Positions 46,675-59,189 of a DNA stretch of 64,000 nucleotides are shown here, one piece after another. The translations under genes were made by a program, and so were the position numbers. The notes under the pieces are model-generated. The model was not told where the DNA came from and made no database searches. It saw only the letters and a list, made by a program, of their open reading frames with translations. The stretch is from Diplosphaera chodatii (Eukaryota > Chlorophyta > Trebouxiophyceae > Prasiolales > Stichococcaceae). Location of the stretch: positions 496,001 through 560,000 of the forward strand of contig JAALGY010000011.1 of the NCBI GenBank assembly GCA_032358165.1. The letters run 5' to 3'. Numbering within the stretch: the first letter of the stretch is position 1; each line of letters opens with the position of its first letter.

Positions 46675-48867
46675 GGCGCCCGCTCACGCTGTCAGGCTGA
46701 CGCCGGTGCTGTCGGCAAAGCAGCAGCCGCCTCTGAGAAGACCCGTGCTGCCGGTGGCGCCCTGAGCATGCTGCGCTGCAGCGAGGGCGAGCCACACACT
46801 TGAGGATTGGCACCATCGTTTCGAAGTGACAGCCCGAGATAGCACACTGTTGTTCTGTATCAGAGCTGCCAGAAGGCTCCTGCCGCTGCGGCTGTGAGAT
46901 CTCGTATGGTTCTGAACCGCACAGCAACCAAGCAGCTGCGTTTGGCCTGTGTGGAGACACTGTGTGCACAAACGATTGCAATAGAACGGGCTGGCAGGCC
47001 CCAGCAGCCAGACTGGTCTGTCACAGCCTGCCACTCTGGCTGCACCTTGCCACCGGGGAGCTGACACGGCTGGAGGCAGAGTGCTGTCTAGCCGTGGTGC
47101 TCAGGATCAGGTTTCAGAGCATCAGAGCGGCTGGGAGCCCGCAATCAGTTGCTGCAAGCCGGCAGCTGTATCGGCGCACCATGTGGCTGCGACGCCATGG
47201 CACACGTCTCCAAGTCTTGACAGAGCACACACGTACGGCGTCCGGCTGCCCCAACACAGCGCCGACAGCCGCTCACCTGGAAAGCAGTGTGTGCCAGCTG
47301 GGCCCCGCCAGACGCTGGACAGCCTGCGCACTCCGCGCTATTCCAGTCGTTTGGGTTGTAGCTGGCCGACCCTTTCGTCAAAATGGCGCAGGGCGGCTCC
47401 CGCGGTGCCACGCTAACTGCAAAAGCAGCAGCCTTCCACCACGGCTTCGGCCGCAGCTGGCGGCAGCAAGCGCACGGTGGATCATAGCCGCTGGGTGCGC
47501 CTTTTTCGTCGCTTTTCAGCCTGGGGAGAATCTTCACTCCCCTTGTTTCAGCCTATTACCACCCGTGGTATTTGCTAGGCACACCTAAGTAGGCACGTCA
47601 ATAGCGAAGGGGGCAGCTGAAGGGTCCCAATGGGCTGATTGGCAGGCGAGGGAACGGGGGAACCAGTCGACCACAACTAAAGATTTACAAGCAGATGGCA
47701 ATACGGTGCAGCAGCAGAAACTGACCAAAATTGCGGTGAACTAACGAGGCAAATTGACACAGTGGCACTCACACCACCAGTCATTCGAATGCAGTGACCA
47801 ATGTCAAATGAAGCATGCAGCGGGCCAAGCAGGGTGGCAGCGTCATCCGCTGCACTGGCAGCTGCAGCATCCCACGCCATAGCCAGCAGCACATGGGCGG
47901 CGCTGCATGTCATGCTGGTGGCTACAGGGAGTGCAGCCGCCTAAGCTTCTTCAGCTGGCACCCTACTGTCATCGCGCACTAACCCAAGAGAAGTAGCATG
48001 TCACCTCGCACCCACTTCCAGTCACGTCGCAGTGCTGGACCACACCCCGATGCGGCGAACGTAAACATTGGGGCACCACCGCTCATCGATCTAACGGTGC
48101 GCAGAGCCTAGCCAAATCAGTGGCGCCTGGAAAAGCGCTTACGAAAATCCAATCTAGTGTCACTCAGCCGCAGTGGTGCCAGAGCAGCAGAGACAGCAAT
48201 CCGATTGTTCAGCTGATGTGGGCACAGGTGGCTGCAAGAGCCAAGCTTGCCAACCCCCGGCTACAGCAATGGTCTGGCTGTGGCTATCGGTACTGGCAGT
48301 CCGATGCAGAGCATCTGCTGTGCCTCGCCAAACGTCCGATAATGTAAACAAAGGAAAGGAACCAGTAAAGGATCACGCCGCGGCCCTGGTTGGTGGCTGT
48401 CAACGGCTTCAATGATGTTGCTATCGGCAGCGCATGCTCACTGCGCTTGCCCTTCGCGGTGCCGGGCTGCAGATTCTACCCTGCCGCGGCAATTTGAATC
48501 TATGCTCAGCTTCGAATCTGTGTTCCAGTGCTGGTCCCCAGCAATGCGTTGAGGATGGTATGCCTGCCATGAGGCTGCTGCTGTGCTGGTCTATGCCCGT
48601 GGGCCGGCAGCTCACACGGCCAAGAGGCTGCTGTGGAGGGTCTGATGAGGCTGCTGCTATGCTGGGGCGTGCCATGCTGTGCCGCCCTCTTGGTGCCACA
48701 GCCAGCCGCACACTGGCTTCTCCCCCTGGCTACCGCCGCGTTGGGGCAATGTTGTGTTTGGTGCGGGCAATGCGATGCTGCTTTTGTCTGCAGGGCGGCG
48801 CTGCTACTGTGCTGGCCAGTGTGATGATCGGGTGGCTTGCGAAGCTGGCAGGAACGGTTCCAGTGTA
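46675..48867. other. Long gap between kinase start and SBP gene 3' end
   Basis: About 2.2 kb. It should hold the kinase promoter and the SBP 3' UTR. A minus-strand open frame at 47537-47145 (130 aa, Cys/Pro-rich) has no recognisable content. The reading frame alternative to the chosen SBP last exon stays open down to 48506, so the SBP 3' end could extend into this gap. Confidence 0.4.
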
Positions 48868-51800
48868 TCACATGGCTGAGTTGGGGCGGTGCTGCGGCTG
48901 CTGCTGCAGCGGCGAGGCCGGCGGCCGCGGCTGCGCGCTGCCCGGGCGGTTGACCGGGGACAGCTGGCCGCCGCGCGCCGCCAGAGGCCACCCACCCTGC
49001 AGCGGGGGGTCCGCCGCCGCCGCCGATGCCAGCGCGGACATCTGGGGCGGCAGGCTGGCCGGCCTCGCTGCTGCTATGCCCGGCTGACCGCCGACGCCGG
49101 CCGACCTGCAATTGGGGGCCACGGTTGCGCCGTCAGCCACGTCAGCGTCAGCACAGCGGACGTACCTCCCATCACCCGGCAGTCCTGTCCAGCGGCCAGT
49201 CACCTTACAAAAGTGTGCAGCACTGCACATCTGGGCACAGCGCAGGCTATGCTGCGTGCTTTATTCGGTGCACAAAGCCACCGTTGAGGCAAATGCTAGC
49301 ACGCACCAGGACACGCGCTTGACAGTGGGCGAAAATTCCATGCCCGGCAGGCCCCGGGCTTCATACTTGTCGTCTCTGGGCGACTGCCGACGCTGCGCGT
49401 CCTGCATGGACGCCTGCATATGTGCCACCCCTGGTCAGAAGGGTTTCTGCCAGATCTGCCAGGGATCAGGGATTGCAACCCTATAGGCCTGAGCTGCAGG
49501 ATTATGAGAAGCCCGGTGCAGAGGCACAAAGGCATGTGCGGGAAAGCGCTGCCCACCCTGTATTCGGCGTGCAGCTCCCGCTGCATGGCGAGCACCTCCG
49601 CCTGCCGGGCCTCCATCTCAGCCTGGTGCGACTCCCAGGCAGCCTGCAGAAGATCACAGCCAGCTCATGAGGGAGTGCTACACCAGGCACTGGTGCTTTG
49701 CTGCTTCATGTTGGGCCCTGAGTTGCTGGATCTAGGACGACTCGGTTGAGAGGACCTTTCGCGTGCCTTGACACTGCTTGGAATTGCATGCAGGCTGCTG
49801 AGCTGGGCCCAACACCCAAATCAGGCTCACCTGCTGGTTCTGCCGCAGCCGCTCTGCAGCCTGCTGCTGTTGCTGCTGGAGGTGCGCCGCGTGCGCGGCC
49901 TCGTGCATGGACTGGGCGGTGTGCCCCACATGGCCAAAGTCCGGCGCCGAAGATGACATGAACCTGCATACACGTTCGCTTGGTATGATCAAGCTTGGTC
50001 ATGACACCTGTGCTGTCTGACGGTTCGCCATGCCCACAGGCGCAGCACTGTTCCAGGGTCGCTCAAACAGCAGCACTTGTCACCACAGGTCCAGAACAGA
50101 GCGGCGGGGTCGAAAGACAAAATAAGAGCGGCACCTGCCGGTGTGCAGCAGGGGGGGCCGGGCCTGCCACTGCTGCGGGGGGGACGGCGGCGGCGGCGAC
50201 GCCTGCCGCTGGCCGCACCGCGCGTCGCTCAGGGAGCGCAGCGTGGCGCCCAGCCCGTAGCTGTACAGCGGCTGGCGCTCCGACTTCATGGTCGCGCCCA
50301 CCAGCTGCTGCGCCAGCCACAGCGGCTCGGGCGCCTGCGCACACAGTGAGGAACACTGTTCAGGCCACGAATACATCATGCTAACCTGGACAAGATCGCC
50401 CCCTCAACTCACACTTGTCTCGGGCACAGTGTCAGCATGAAGCTCGTGGGTCATGGCCTGCAGGCAAACGGCAGAGGCGAGACGTGCCGAGCTGGCGAAG
50501 GCGCGGGCCTCCGCCTCGTTGGGCAGGCCCAGGGATGACGGCAGCAGCCCCGCGGGCGGCGCCGCCTGGCGGTGCATCTCTGCGGCCGCCGCCAGCACCT
50601 GCGAACGGGGAAGGACGAGAGCTCGGCGGGGTGCTGAGGCTTGTGATCGTCCGAAACATAGGCCCCTTCCAATCGTGAAATGCAACGGACGGCATGGTCT
50701 GTAACATGATCTTATGTGATGACCAGTGTATTCAGTCTTGAAGACACCCTTGCAGTGGCACCTCGAGTAGCAGGCTGGCCGGGGCAGCTGCCTGCGTTGT
50801 TGAGAGTATTAGCATTCCAGCACCTTTAAGATGGCGGTAGCCCAGGGAGACCCACCTGCGGGTCCTGGTGCAGGTTGGAGGACGACCCGGTGTGCACGGC
50901 CATGGCGGCCAGGCCCCGCTGCACGTTCGCCGCGGCCACGCTGCCCTCCCAGTCGTAATCCATTGCCGCGGTGGTCGTGGCGTCGTGGCTCTGCGCGGAC
51001 GCCGGGTCCGCCGCCGCCCCCGCCGCCGCGAGCTGGGCCTCGAACTTGGTGCCGGGGAAGCGCTGCGGCTGCTGCAGCCCCTCGTGGCGCTCCACCGCCG
51101 GCGTGGGCACCCACCCCTGCTGGCTCACGGCCTGCACACGGCACAGCCCATTCTTGTGACAACAAGTGCAAGTCTCCCCGTCTGCACGGAGTTGCATTTG
51201 GCGCCGACCAGGCCTGCCACCATAAAGCCTTACAGACATGCAGACATGTCCCTACTGAATACAGCAAATCTGTTCAAGAACAAGGGTTTACGGTAATTGG
51301 CCTACCAGAGGTGGGGGGTGATGCAGCTGCGGGTCGGTCACCCAGCGGTGCTGCAGCGAGGCGATGTCAGGGTGGCTGACCCCCCCGGGGCTCCCGCTGG
51401 GGTGCTGCTGCAGCTGCTGCTGCGGGGGCCACAGCCCAGCAGCTGCTTCCGCCGCTTGCGCCGCCAGGGCGGGGCCTTCTGGCGCAGGCACGCTGCGCCG
51501 TTTCGTCGGGCGCCGCGACCACAGGGCAGCCTGCAACGGCAGAAGAGTGGGACTCGACATACGTTTACGCATTTACGAGGTGGACTGTACCACAGCAGGT
51601 ACAGCCGGTCTATTGCAGTCGTGGCTGGCCAGACGGGCAGCTACAGCGCAGCTTCTGCAGCCTGGCAGCCAAATGTCAGCTGGTGGCTTTGAGCAAAGGC
51701 TGCCACTGAAAAGCACCTCCGTGTCGGGTTCTTGGGGGCTGTGAACATCCGTCCTGGGGCTGCGGTGCCAGGCTTGCAGGTCTGGGAACCAGGACACCTG

Positions 51801-53893
51801 CATGCGTTGCACTGTCGTCAGCTGTCTTCGCTGTCTTGCACAAGGTGTGTGCTTTAACCTAGCGCCAGCCGAAGCGTGTACCTGGCATGTACTCAGCGAA
51901 CGTGGCTGCGAAGCTGACAATGCAGCCAGGCTGCAGTGTCCTGCCGTGCTCACACCCAGCCAAGTGTCAGCTGGTGCAGTAACCCAGCCACTTCAGGGCC
52001 AGCCAGCACTACACACTAGAGGCACGTGCTTGTTGCAGTCCACCGGTATCTAGTAGCGACAAGGCATGCCCCAGCAGGCCTTGCCTCGTGGGATGCGACG
52101 CCTTCGGGGGCGGCCATGTTGCGCGGGTGCTGCGGGGGGGCCAGCGGCTCGCCGTGCTCCCCCAGCCAGAACTCCGCCGACGGCACCTGCTCAGCCTGCG
52201 TCAGAGGTCTCTTGTGAGTGCAGCTTGGAGGTCCTCGTACGTGCTGTTGCAGGTTCCCTGTGAGTGCTGCAGAGACAAGGGCTGCCTGTACACCAAGGCG
52301 GGGGTGGTGTAAGTTCAGCCGGACCATCCTGTCACAGGTTCAAATCCAGGGTACAGACATAGGTCATACAGAGAAACACGGCGCAGGGTTAAACCGCAGG
52401 GAGGCTCCAGGTCTGTGCCACAGGGGCCTATCAGCAGGACAGTGCATAGTAGGCGGGTTACTGTATGTCAGCAACGCTGCGCCAGCACCCATTGGGATGC
52501 TGTGCTGGCATGCACTTTGAAGCCTGTGCCGCCGCGGATCCAAGTACCTGCATCTGGCTCATGGAGAGCGAGCGGCGGGCGCGCACGCCCGCCTCGCCGT
52601 GCTGCAGGGCGTCCGGCAGCGTGTGGCTGTGGCTGCGCGACATGGCGAGCGCCTGCTCGAAGGCCGTCGGCGGCAGCCGCTGCTCGCCCGGCCCGCTATT
52701 ATGGCCGCCCCCAACCCCGTGGTAGCCGCTGCTGTAGGCGCTGGCGGCGGGGGATGTGACCCCAGGGTGGGCCGCCGCCCCGCTGCGTGGGCCGCGCTGC
52801 AGGGGCCCCTCATCAAGCGCCGCCGCCCGGCGCTCGGGGCTCGGGGAGTCGGAGGTGCCGGTGGACGCCCGCAGCAGGCTGGGGCGGCGGGAGGGGCGCC
52901 CCGCGCGGGTCACGGTGGTCGGCTGCGCGGCCTCCTGCGCGTCTGCGCCCTCGTCTTCGCCGCCGGAGGACGCCGAGTCCGAGCCCCGCCGCCCGTGCGA
53001 CGCCTGCCACTTGCGCCGCTGCCGGTCCTTGTGCGCCGCCAGCCGTTCGCGGCAGGACCTGCGGGGGAGGTGGGGGGTTGAGTCACCCCGGGCGGCTGAC
53101 CAGTTGTATGCCTGGCAGTGTGCCAGGAGTGTGTCCGTGCCCTAGGTACAAGGCAAGACCGCCATGTAGCATCCAGGGGGTGCTTGGCTGCGCAGCAGCC
53201 CGTGGCAGGTCGGGTGGGCTGGCTGGCTGCGAGGCCCCCAGGTATTAAACAAGTCCGATCTAGCCTTGGTACAGCCCTCTTACCTGCGAGGCCCATCGAA
53301 TGCTGCCACATCATGGAAGCCGCAGCACTGCTGGCAAAATCGCTTGGCCTCGCCATTCAGGAACACCTGCACGGCAGGGGGTGGGCCCTCGGGTCAGGAG
53401 CCGGCGTGGCTGTTGCCAGCCGGGCGCTGTACAGCTTGAAGACGGCCGTGTGTGCGACGTGTGAGAGCCCGATGTGTGGGGAGGTACAAAGCTACAAACC
53501 TACTTCAGGTTTCGGGTACACTCGCGCACCTGTTCAGCTAGGGCGTGGGCCTTGCAGCACCGGGAGCGGCGGTAGAAGCGCTTCTCCGCGGACAGCGCGG
53601 CACCGCAGCCATCCACCTTGCGACGCAACAGACACGTCGCAAAATGGAATAGTCGGGTCGGGTCGCTTTTTGTTTTGCAACTCCTGCCACAGAACCTAGG
53701 CTCCTGCCGCCGCTGAGCTGCTTTCGACCCAGCAAGCAGATCGTACAGTGCGCCCTGACAGGCTATGCCGGTTTGTGCTCACCCTGCAGACGGCTGCGGA
53801 TCCGGGTGCCTTGGCGCGCTGCTCGGGATCACGGTCTCCATGGGCCGCCCCGGCCGCGGCGGCAGCTGTCTGTAGGGCCGGCGCCGACATCAT
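48868..53893 (-). CDS. SBP-box (SQUAMOSA promoter-binding protein-like) transcription factor
   Basis: Nuclear DNA-binding regulator of the plant and green-algal SBP family, which binds GTAC-core sites. Exons 1-4 (53893-53783, 53616-53530, 53366-53284, 53058-52548) assemble an SBP domain at residues 36 to about 112. Zinc site 1 is C-RVDG-C, 16 residues, C-KA-H. Zinc site 2 is C-QQ-C-CGF-H, 11 residues, C. The basic end RSCRERLAAHKDRQRRKW serves as nuclear localisation signal. Canonical SRFH is CGFH here. The rest is disordered, Gln/Pro/Ala-rich and probably transactivating. It is carried by further exons: 52195-52085, about 51534-51345, about 51130-50858, about 50600-50430, about 50335-50140, about 49955-49832, about 49646-49560 and 49096-48868. 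Their ends are less certain. The last exon could be read in another frame down to 48506. Confidence 0.87.
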
Positions 53894-55195
53894 AGCTGCG
53901 CTGCTGCCGCCGGTTCAACGGTAGGCACCGTACCCAAGCGCCCGAGCCCGCCCGTCTGTGTCAGGAGGCCCCTTGTGTGAGAGTTTGAGTCTGTGGTCCG
54001 TCCGAGCCGCTGAGGCTAAGTGACGAGGGGACCATCACGCCTGTGCAAGCATCTTGAAGCGTGGTCGTGCGGTTCAATTTGTTGACTGCCATTGTTGAGT
54101 GTGACGGCAGTGTTGGGAGCTGGGGATGACCGTTTGTCTCCTCCACGTGGACCCAGCGCACTTGCCAGTGCCAGCGCTGCCACGCGTCACGCGTTCTGCA
54201 CCCGCCCGTGCTCACCCGACTGTAGGACCCACAGCCACCGAGTAGCTGTAGCCGGACCCTCACGCACCCGCACGCTTTTCGAGACGGGTGCATTCGCCGG
54301 CAGCGCCGTCGGAGGTTACAGGCGGTGGATATTTGGCAGAGGGCCGACACAAAGGGGATCAGGGCCACCAAGCCGGATTGCCGCGGGCGTGACCAATCGG
54401 ATTGCAACATAATAGCCGCGGCCACGCGGCGTGAGGCTGCACGCCGTTGAAGACGCGCGCACGGCTGAACACACACATCCAGTCGTCGACAAACAGGAAC
54501 GCTTTACTGATTACTTCTGTACTCACCGATTTCATGGGGCCAGTATCAACACTCTGAGCGACCCTGCTGCCGCCGCGTGGGCCCCGCCGCCAAGTAGCCA
54601 CTCTGATTGCCGTGTAATCGCCGGCCCTTGCTTACTGCGTGCCCAGACAGCCAGCACGGCCAGCCCTGCGCCGCAACGCCTAGGTTTCTGCCGGGCCCTG
54701 CCTGCGTGCTCGGCGCACGGCTGGCTTCTGCGCCCAGGCGGACGTTTTTGAGAGAAGCGTCGGAAGCCGCCAGATTGCTGCAGAAGTGGCTCAGTGGCCA
54801 GTGCACACCAGGGCACCACTAGTCACCAGCTGCGGACGTGGTGGCTTCTAAACCCTCACTCTGACGTCAGTCCTTGTCGACATGAGACTAGGTAACGTCA
54901 CCCTTAAATTCTGCTTGCTTCCAGCAGCCTGGGCTGTTTTCACCCAGGGCGGCAAGGCGCCCCCGGCACGACTGTACAGCCCACCCTGCAGCGCAGCGAT
55001 CTCCTGAATCGGGCTGGGACGGTGCGCAGCCGCCGCTGCCATCAGAGCCTCTCCTGCCTGCAATCAACCCTGTTTCCGACTGGTATCTTGCGGCGTACAG
55101 CCACACCCATCTGCCCTCACCATAAAGCCGCAGCTCTTCGCTTTTGGTATCTGCGCCTTTGCGGAGTCCGGTGTCGCCAGGTGCAGGTCCCGCCT
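53894..55195. promoter_or_regulatory. Divergent region between SBP and bZIP genes
   Basis: About 1.3 kb separates the starts of two transcription-factor genes on opposite strands. It has no supported exon. Both promoters and 5' UTRs must lie here, and a bidirectional promoter is possible. Confidence 0.5.
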
Positions 55196-58100
55196 ATGGC
55201 CCCGCCGCCGGCGGCGTCACTCGGTTTCTCGTGCATGGGGGACATCAAGGCCTTTGAGCTGGGCAGCACAGGGTTTCTTGAGCTCCCGCAATCTTTGCCT
55301 GCCGTGGATGGCGACCTGCTCGATGGCGGGCTGCTGGCTGCTCTGGACGGCTTACCGGACGGCACCCCCACTGAGCTCCAGGTGTACGACTTATAATGTC
55401 ATGCAGACGCTTGCCTTGCCCGTTGCGCAGGTCTCCGCCGACGTGACCAGGCCGTCATGGGCGATGCGTAATAATTACGACTGTCTTGCACCCGTTCCCA
55501 GAAAAAGGCTGTTACTTTTGGAGCTTGGCTACGCTGCAAGAACTGAAACCCGGACCACCATCGTGCGTGGCAGGTGTTCTCCAGCAACCCGTTTCTGGCC
55601 GAGCCGCTGCCAGATCTGCCGGTGCAGCTGCTGCCTTCAGGGGTGATGCCACAGCCGCTGCCGCAGCCGATTGGGGTCCCACCGCCGCCGCCGCAGCGAA
55701 TGGCCGGGCCGGCGTGGGAGCCCCAACAGCATGCGCTGCCGCCGTTCAGCCTCTCTGATGCCAGCCAGGAGTCGGCGGTGTCTCACCGAGGCCCCCAGGT
55801 GCATAATCATCCCCCAGCCTCTGCATTTGCTTGGTACAAATGTGTCTCACATTGGGCTGCACTGGCTGCGCAGCTCGTACAAGTCGATCACGCCACTTGT
55901 ACAGATGTGTATAAGGCGTTGCGCCGCAGACAAGCCGCATGCAGGGCGGTGCTCGCGCAACTCCAGTATGTGTGTCCTCACTGGCACCCTGCTGTGCTGC
56001 CGCAGAAGCGGCAGCGCAAGGCGTCGCCGGTGCGGCGGCACAGCTCCTCCGACGCCGACGACCCCACGATGGTGGCGCAGCGTGAGAAGGTCAAGGAGAC
56101 CAACCGCAAGGCGCAGCGCCGGTATCGCGACCGGCAGCGGGTGCGCCCAACTGCATCTGCCCTGAGACCATAGTGAAGCCTGTGTCAGGGATTTTGACTG
56201 TCGTGCAGCAGTTGGGGCGCATGTGACGGGCAGTCTTCACCCTCCTGCATGCCAAGATCCATGCAACATCTCCTTTGCGGCTTGAAACGTGCCCTGCCAC
56301 TGGATCACAGGAAAAGCTGGCAGAGGCAGAGGCGCGGGTGGCGGAGCTGTCGCAGCAGCTGCAGCAGCTGCAGGTCGAGAAGGTAGGGTGTCGTCCTCTG
56401 GCAGCACTCCATCGCACAAGTTTCAAAGGTCCCGTGCACACTGCGTCAGCGAACAGGGGTCAAGTGTCAACTCTTTGTACCAACACTGTGATGTGTTGGT
56501 CTGCCCTGTCAGCAAGTCGACGCCTGGCTGTGGCGCTGCAGGACGCGATCGCGACGTCGCACGAGATGCTCAAGCGGTGCAATGCGATGCGGAAGGCGCA
56601 GTCGGACTCTGGCGCGGCGTCCATCATGCAGTCCGACTCTGACGCTTGGTGCGCCGACACGCATCATCCTGCAGCTGCCACTGCCTTGGCTTCCCGTGCG
56701 TGCTGACTCTCTGGTAGAAGCAGTATAGGTGGAGCTGGCTGCTGAAGTGGCGGTTTTGCTGGAAGGGCCGGTTCAGTTGAAAATGCAAATGATGTCGTAC
56801 TCAGCAAGGTCAAAACCTGGCTGGCTGCAGGTGGGTGGACGACAAGACGCGGGCGGAGATTGCGGAACTGGGCTCCGACGACGAGGTCACGTTCACCGTG
56901 TGGCCCTCCGCGCAGATGCACCTCACCCGGCAGCAGGTGCGGCTTTGAGTTTCAGGGTTCTGGGGCTGCGCTGGTGCATGTGCGCTGGTGGCGGCGCCGC
57001 TGCGTGTTGGCTGCTGGCCAGGGAGGCAGGGTCGACACTCCAAATGCAGGACTGCGCTCCTGGCGTGTTTGTCTTCCAAATCCTGCTGGACCGGTGCTGG
57101 GTAGCGATACTGTTGGGATGGGGGGCTATGTTACCCACTGCAGCTGCTGCTCCAGCACCTGCCCGGCCCTGCATCCAGTCTTCGAGGTTTTTAGGGAATG
57201 CCGCGCAGATCATGGACATGCCGCTGGGGGAGGCGGCGTCGCTGTGGCGCGCGTACCTGGCCGCCTTCACGCAGCTGCTGTCCCGCATGGCGGGGGACCC
57301 CGGCTCCGCGGCGGGGCGGCGCCTGGCGCGCCTGTTCCACGAGGCGCTGCAGCTGTGGGGCACCCTCATGTGCAGCCGCCCCGAGCGCACCACCGCCGTC
57401 ATGCGCCACCTGCTGGTGGGGCCCGCACACTCGGCCATTGACCCATGAGTTATTGGGTTCAGGGTTCGCCGTGTCAGCTCCAGGTTGTGGGCGGGCTACA
57501 ACAGTGACCAAATCGCTGTGCATGGTCCCAGAGCCATGAGGTGCTGAGCTGATGACCTGCAGGCATCATGTATGCACGCCGCTTACAGGTTGTGTTCGGG
57601 GCCCTATTTGGGAGCCGCATACATGAACAGGCAGCGACGCTGGCCTGCAGCGGAGCTGAACCCTGAGCCGAACTCTTACCCACAAGTGAAAACGTTGCTC
57701 TGCGCTGACGTTTCAAACATACACCATCCACAATGGTTTACAATCTGCACCCTGCAGGCGGACGCGGAGGAGCGGGACTCCATCCATGCGATGGACCACG
57801 ACGCCGAGGACCGGCGGCTGGCGGCGGCGGCGGCGTTCACGCCCGGGCAGCGCGCGGCGCTGTGCGCCCTGCGCGAGCGGCTGCTGCTCAACCTGGGGCG
57901 GCTGCAGCGGCGGCGGGAGGCGCTCACCGCCCGGCTGCAGGTGCTCCTTGCCGCCCCGCCTGCATGGTCCCCAGGTAGCAGACGTGCTGGCTTGGGAGCT
58001 CACCCTGACAAAGCATGTCCATTCTGTCCCAGCATCACAGCCGAAGTGGGACCGTGTCGAAGCGCTCCAACCCTTCGAAGTGCTGCTGTTCTGTAGTCAT

Positions 58101-59189
58101 GCAGGTTTTCAAAGCAGGGTTTGCTACAACAAGGTCACTGTAGTGTGCTAGGATCGGTCACTTGACTCTGGTACTCAATTCTGCCACAGGACGCGCTGCC
58201 GCGGGCGGACAGCCCCCGCAGCAGCATGGACAGCAACGAGGCGTCGTCGTCGCAGGCGTCGGCCGGCAGCCGGCGCAGCGCGGCCGCCGGCGACGACCGC
58301 TACGGGGCCGCCCTGGCCGCTATGGCCGCCCTGCGCGAGTCGCTGCGCCAGGAGCACTGCTGCTACCTGCAGGCGCGCGCTGGGCTGCCTGCGGCTGACT
58401 CTCGTCCGCTGTACCCAACTCTGGATGCTGCCAGCAGTCCGAACGCTTGCCGAAGCTGGATGCGCTATGATCTGTGCAGAGCATCTGCTAGTACATTATA
58501 ACGTCAGCTCATCTGTGAGGGTGCCAGCTGACGATGAGGTGCTGAACTGACCTGCCTCCCTTGGTGCTGCCTGCAGGGGGTTTTCCTCTTCTGGCGGCGG
58601 CTGCTGATCCCCTCCCAGGTGCTTTCCATGCTAATGCACTGCTGTTGCTCCCAGCCTATGAACACATGGCTGCCTTCACCATTTGCAGTCGTGTCGGAGG
58701 CCTGGCTTCCCACAGCATTCTCCTGTGCTGTTGTCGGGTGAGCTGCCTGGTGCACTGTCTGCTAACCCAGCATCTGATTTGTGCTGCAGGGTGCGCAGCT
58801 GACTGTCCTGGCGTTCCCACACGACCTGCGCGTGTTCGGCGTGGCGGACTGCGTGGCCATCGACGCGGGGCAGCCGCCCGCTGCTGAGATCCTCGCCCGG
58901 GGCGCTGCAGAGGTGCGGCAAGCTGCTGGCTGCAACACACAGCAACGCTACTGTGGTACACAGCAATGCTACTGTGCTGTCATCAGAGCAGAATCACTTT
59001 CGTGGTGTCAAATGCCACGCTCTAGTGCTTGTGTCAGTGTTCAATGCTATCGAGCCTGGTGATCTGTGAACGCCTGATGTTGGTACTTTGCAGCCCGACC
59101 TGCCGCTGCTGGCGCTCGAGGATGCGCTGCCGCCGGCTGCGCACCCCGACGCGGTGCCGTCTCCCGAGTACGGCGTGGCAGCAGCGTGA
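55196..59189 (+). CDS. bZIP transcription factor, AP-1/PAP1-like basic region
   Basis: Twelve exons (55196-55381, 55574-55798, 56006-56140, 56311-56382, 56542-56648, 56831-56936, 57209-57415, 57758-57940, 58190-58372, 58577-58618, 58790-58912, 59094-59189) sum to 1665 nt, or 554 aa. The N-terminus is Pro/Leu-rich and acidic. The basic region NRKAQRRYRDRQR is at the exon 3 end and fits N-x7-R. It has Ala-Gln after the Asn, as in fungal AP-1/PAP1 proteins rather than typical plant bZIPs. A leucine/glutamine heptad helix follows (EKLAEAEARVAELSQQ). The C-terminal 300 residues are helical (for example LFHEALQLWGTLM, FTPGQRAALCALRERLLLN) and do not match a domain I can name. The intron after 58372 appears to use a GC donor. 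It should act in the nucleus; targets are unknown. Confidence 0.85.

Noticed and set aside
47145..47537. 130-aa minus-strand frame in the kinase upstream region
   Set aside because: Composition is Cys/Pro-rich with no domain, and no splice partners were found.
48506..49111. Alternative minus-strand frame for the SBP last exon
   Set aside because: It is open for 200 codons but runs into sequence without coding character; the chosen frame ends soon after a Gln/Pro-rich stretch typical of the gene. Kept as an uncertainty.
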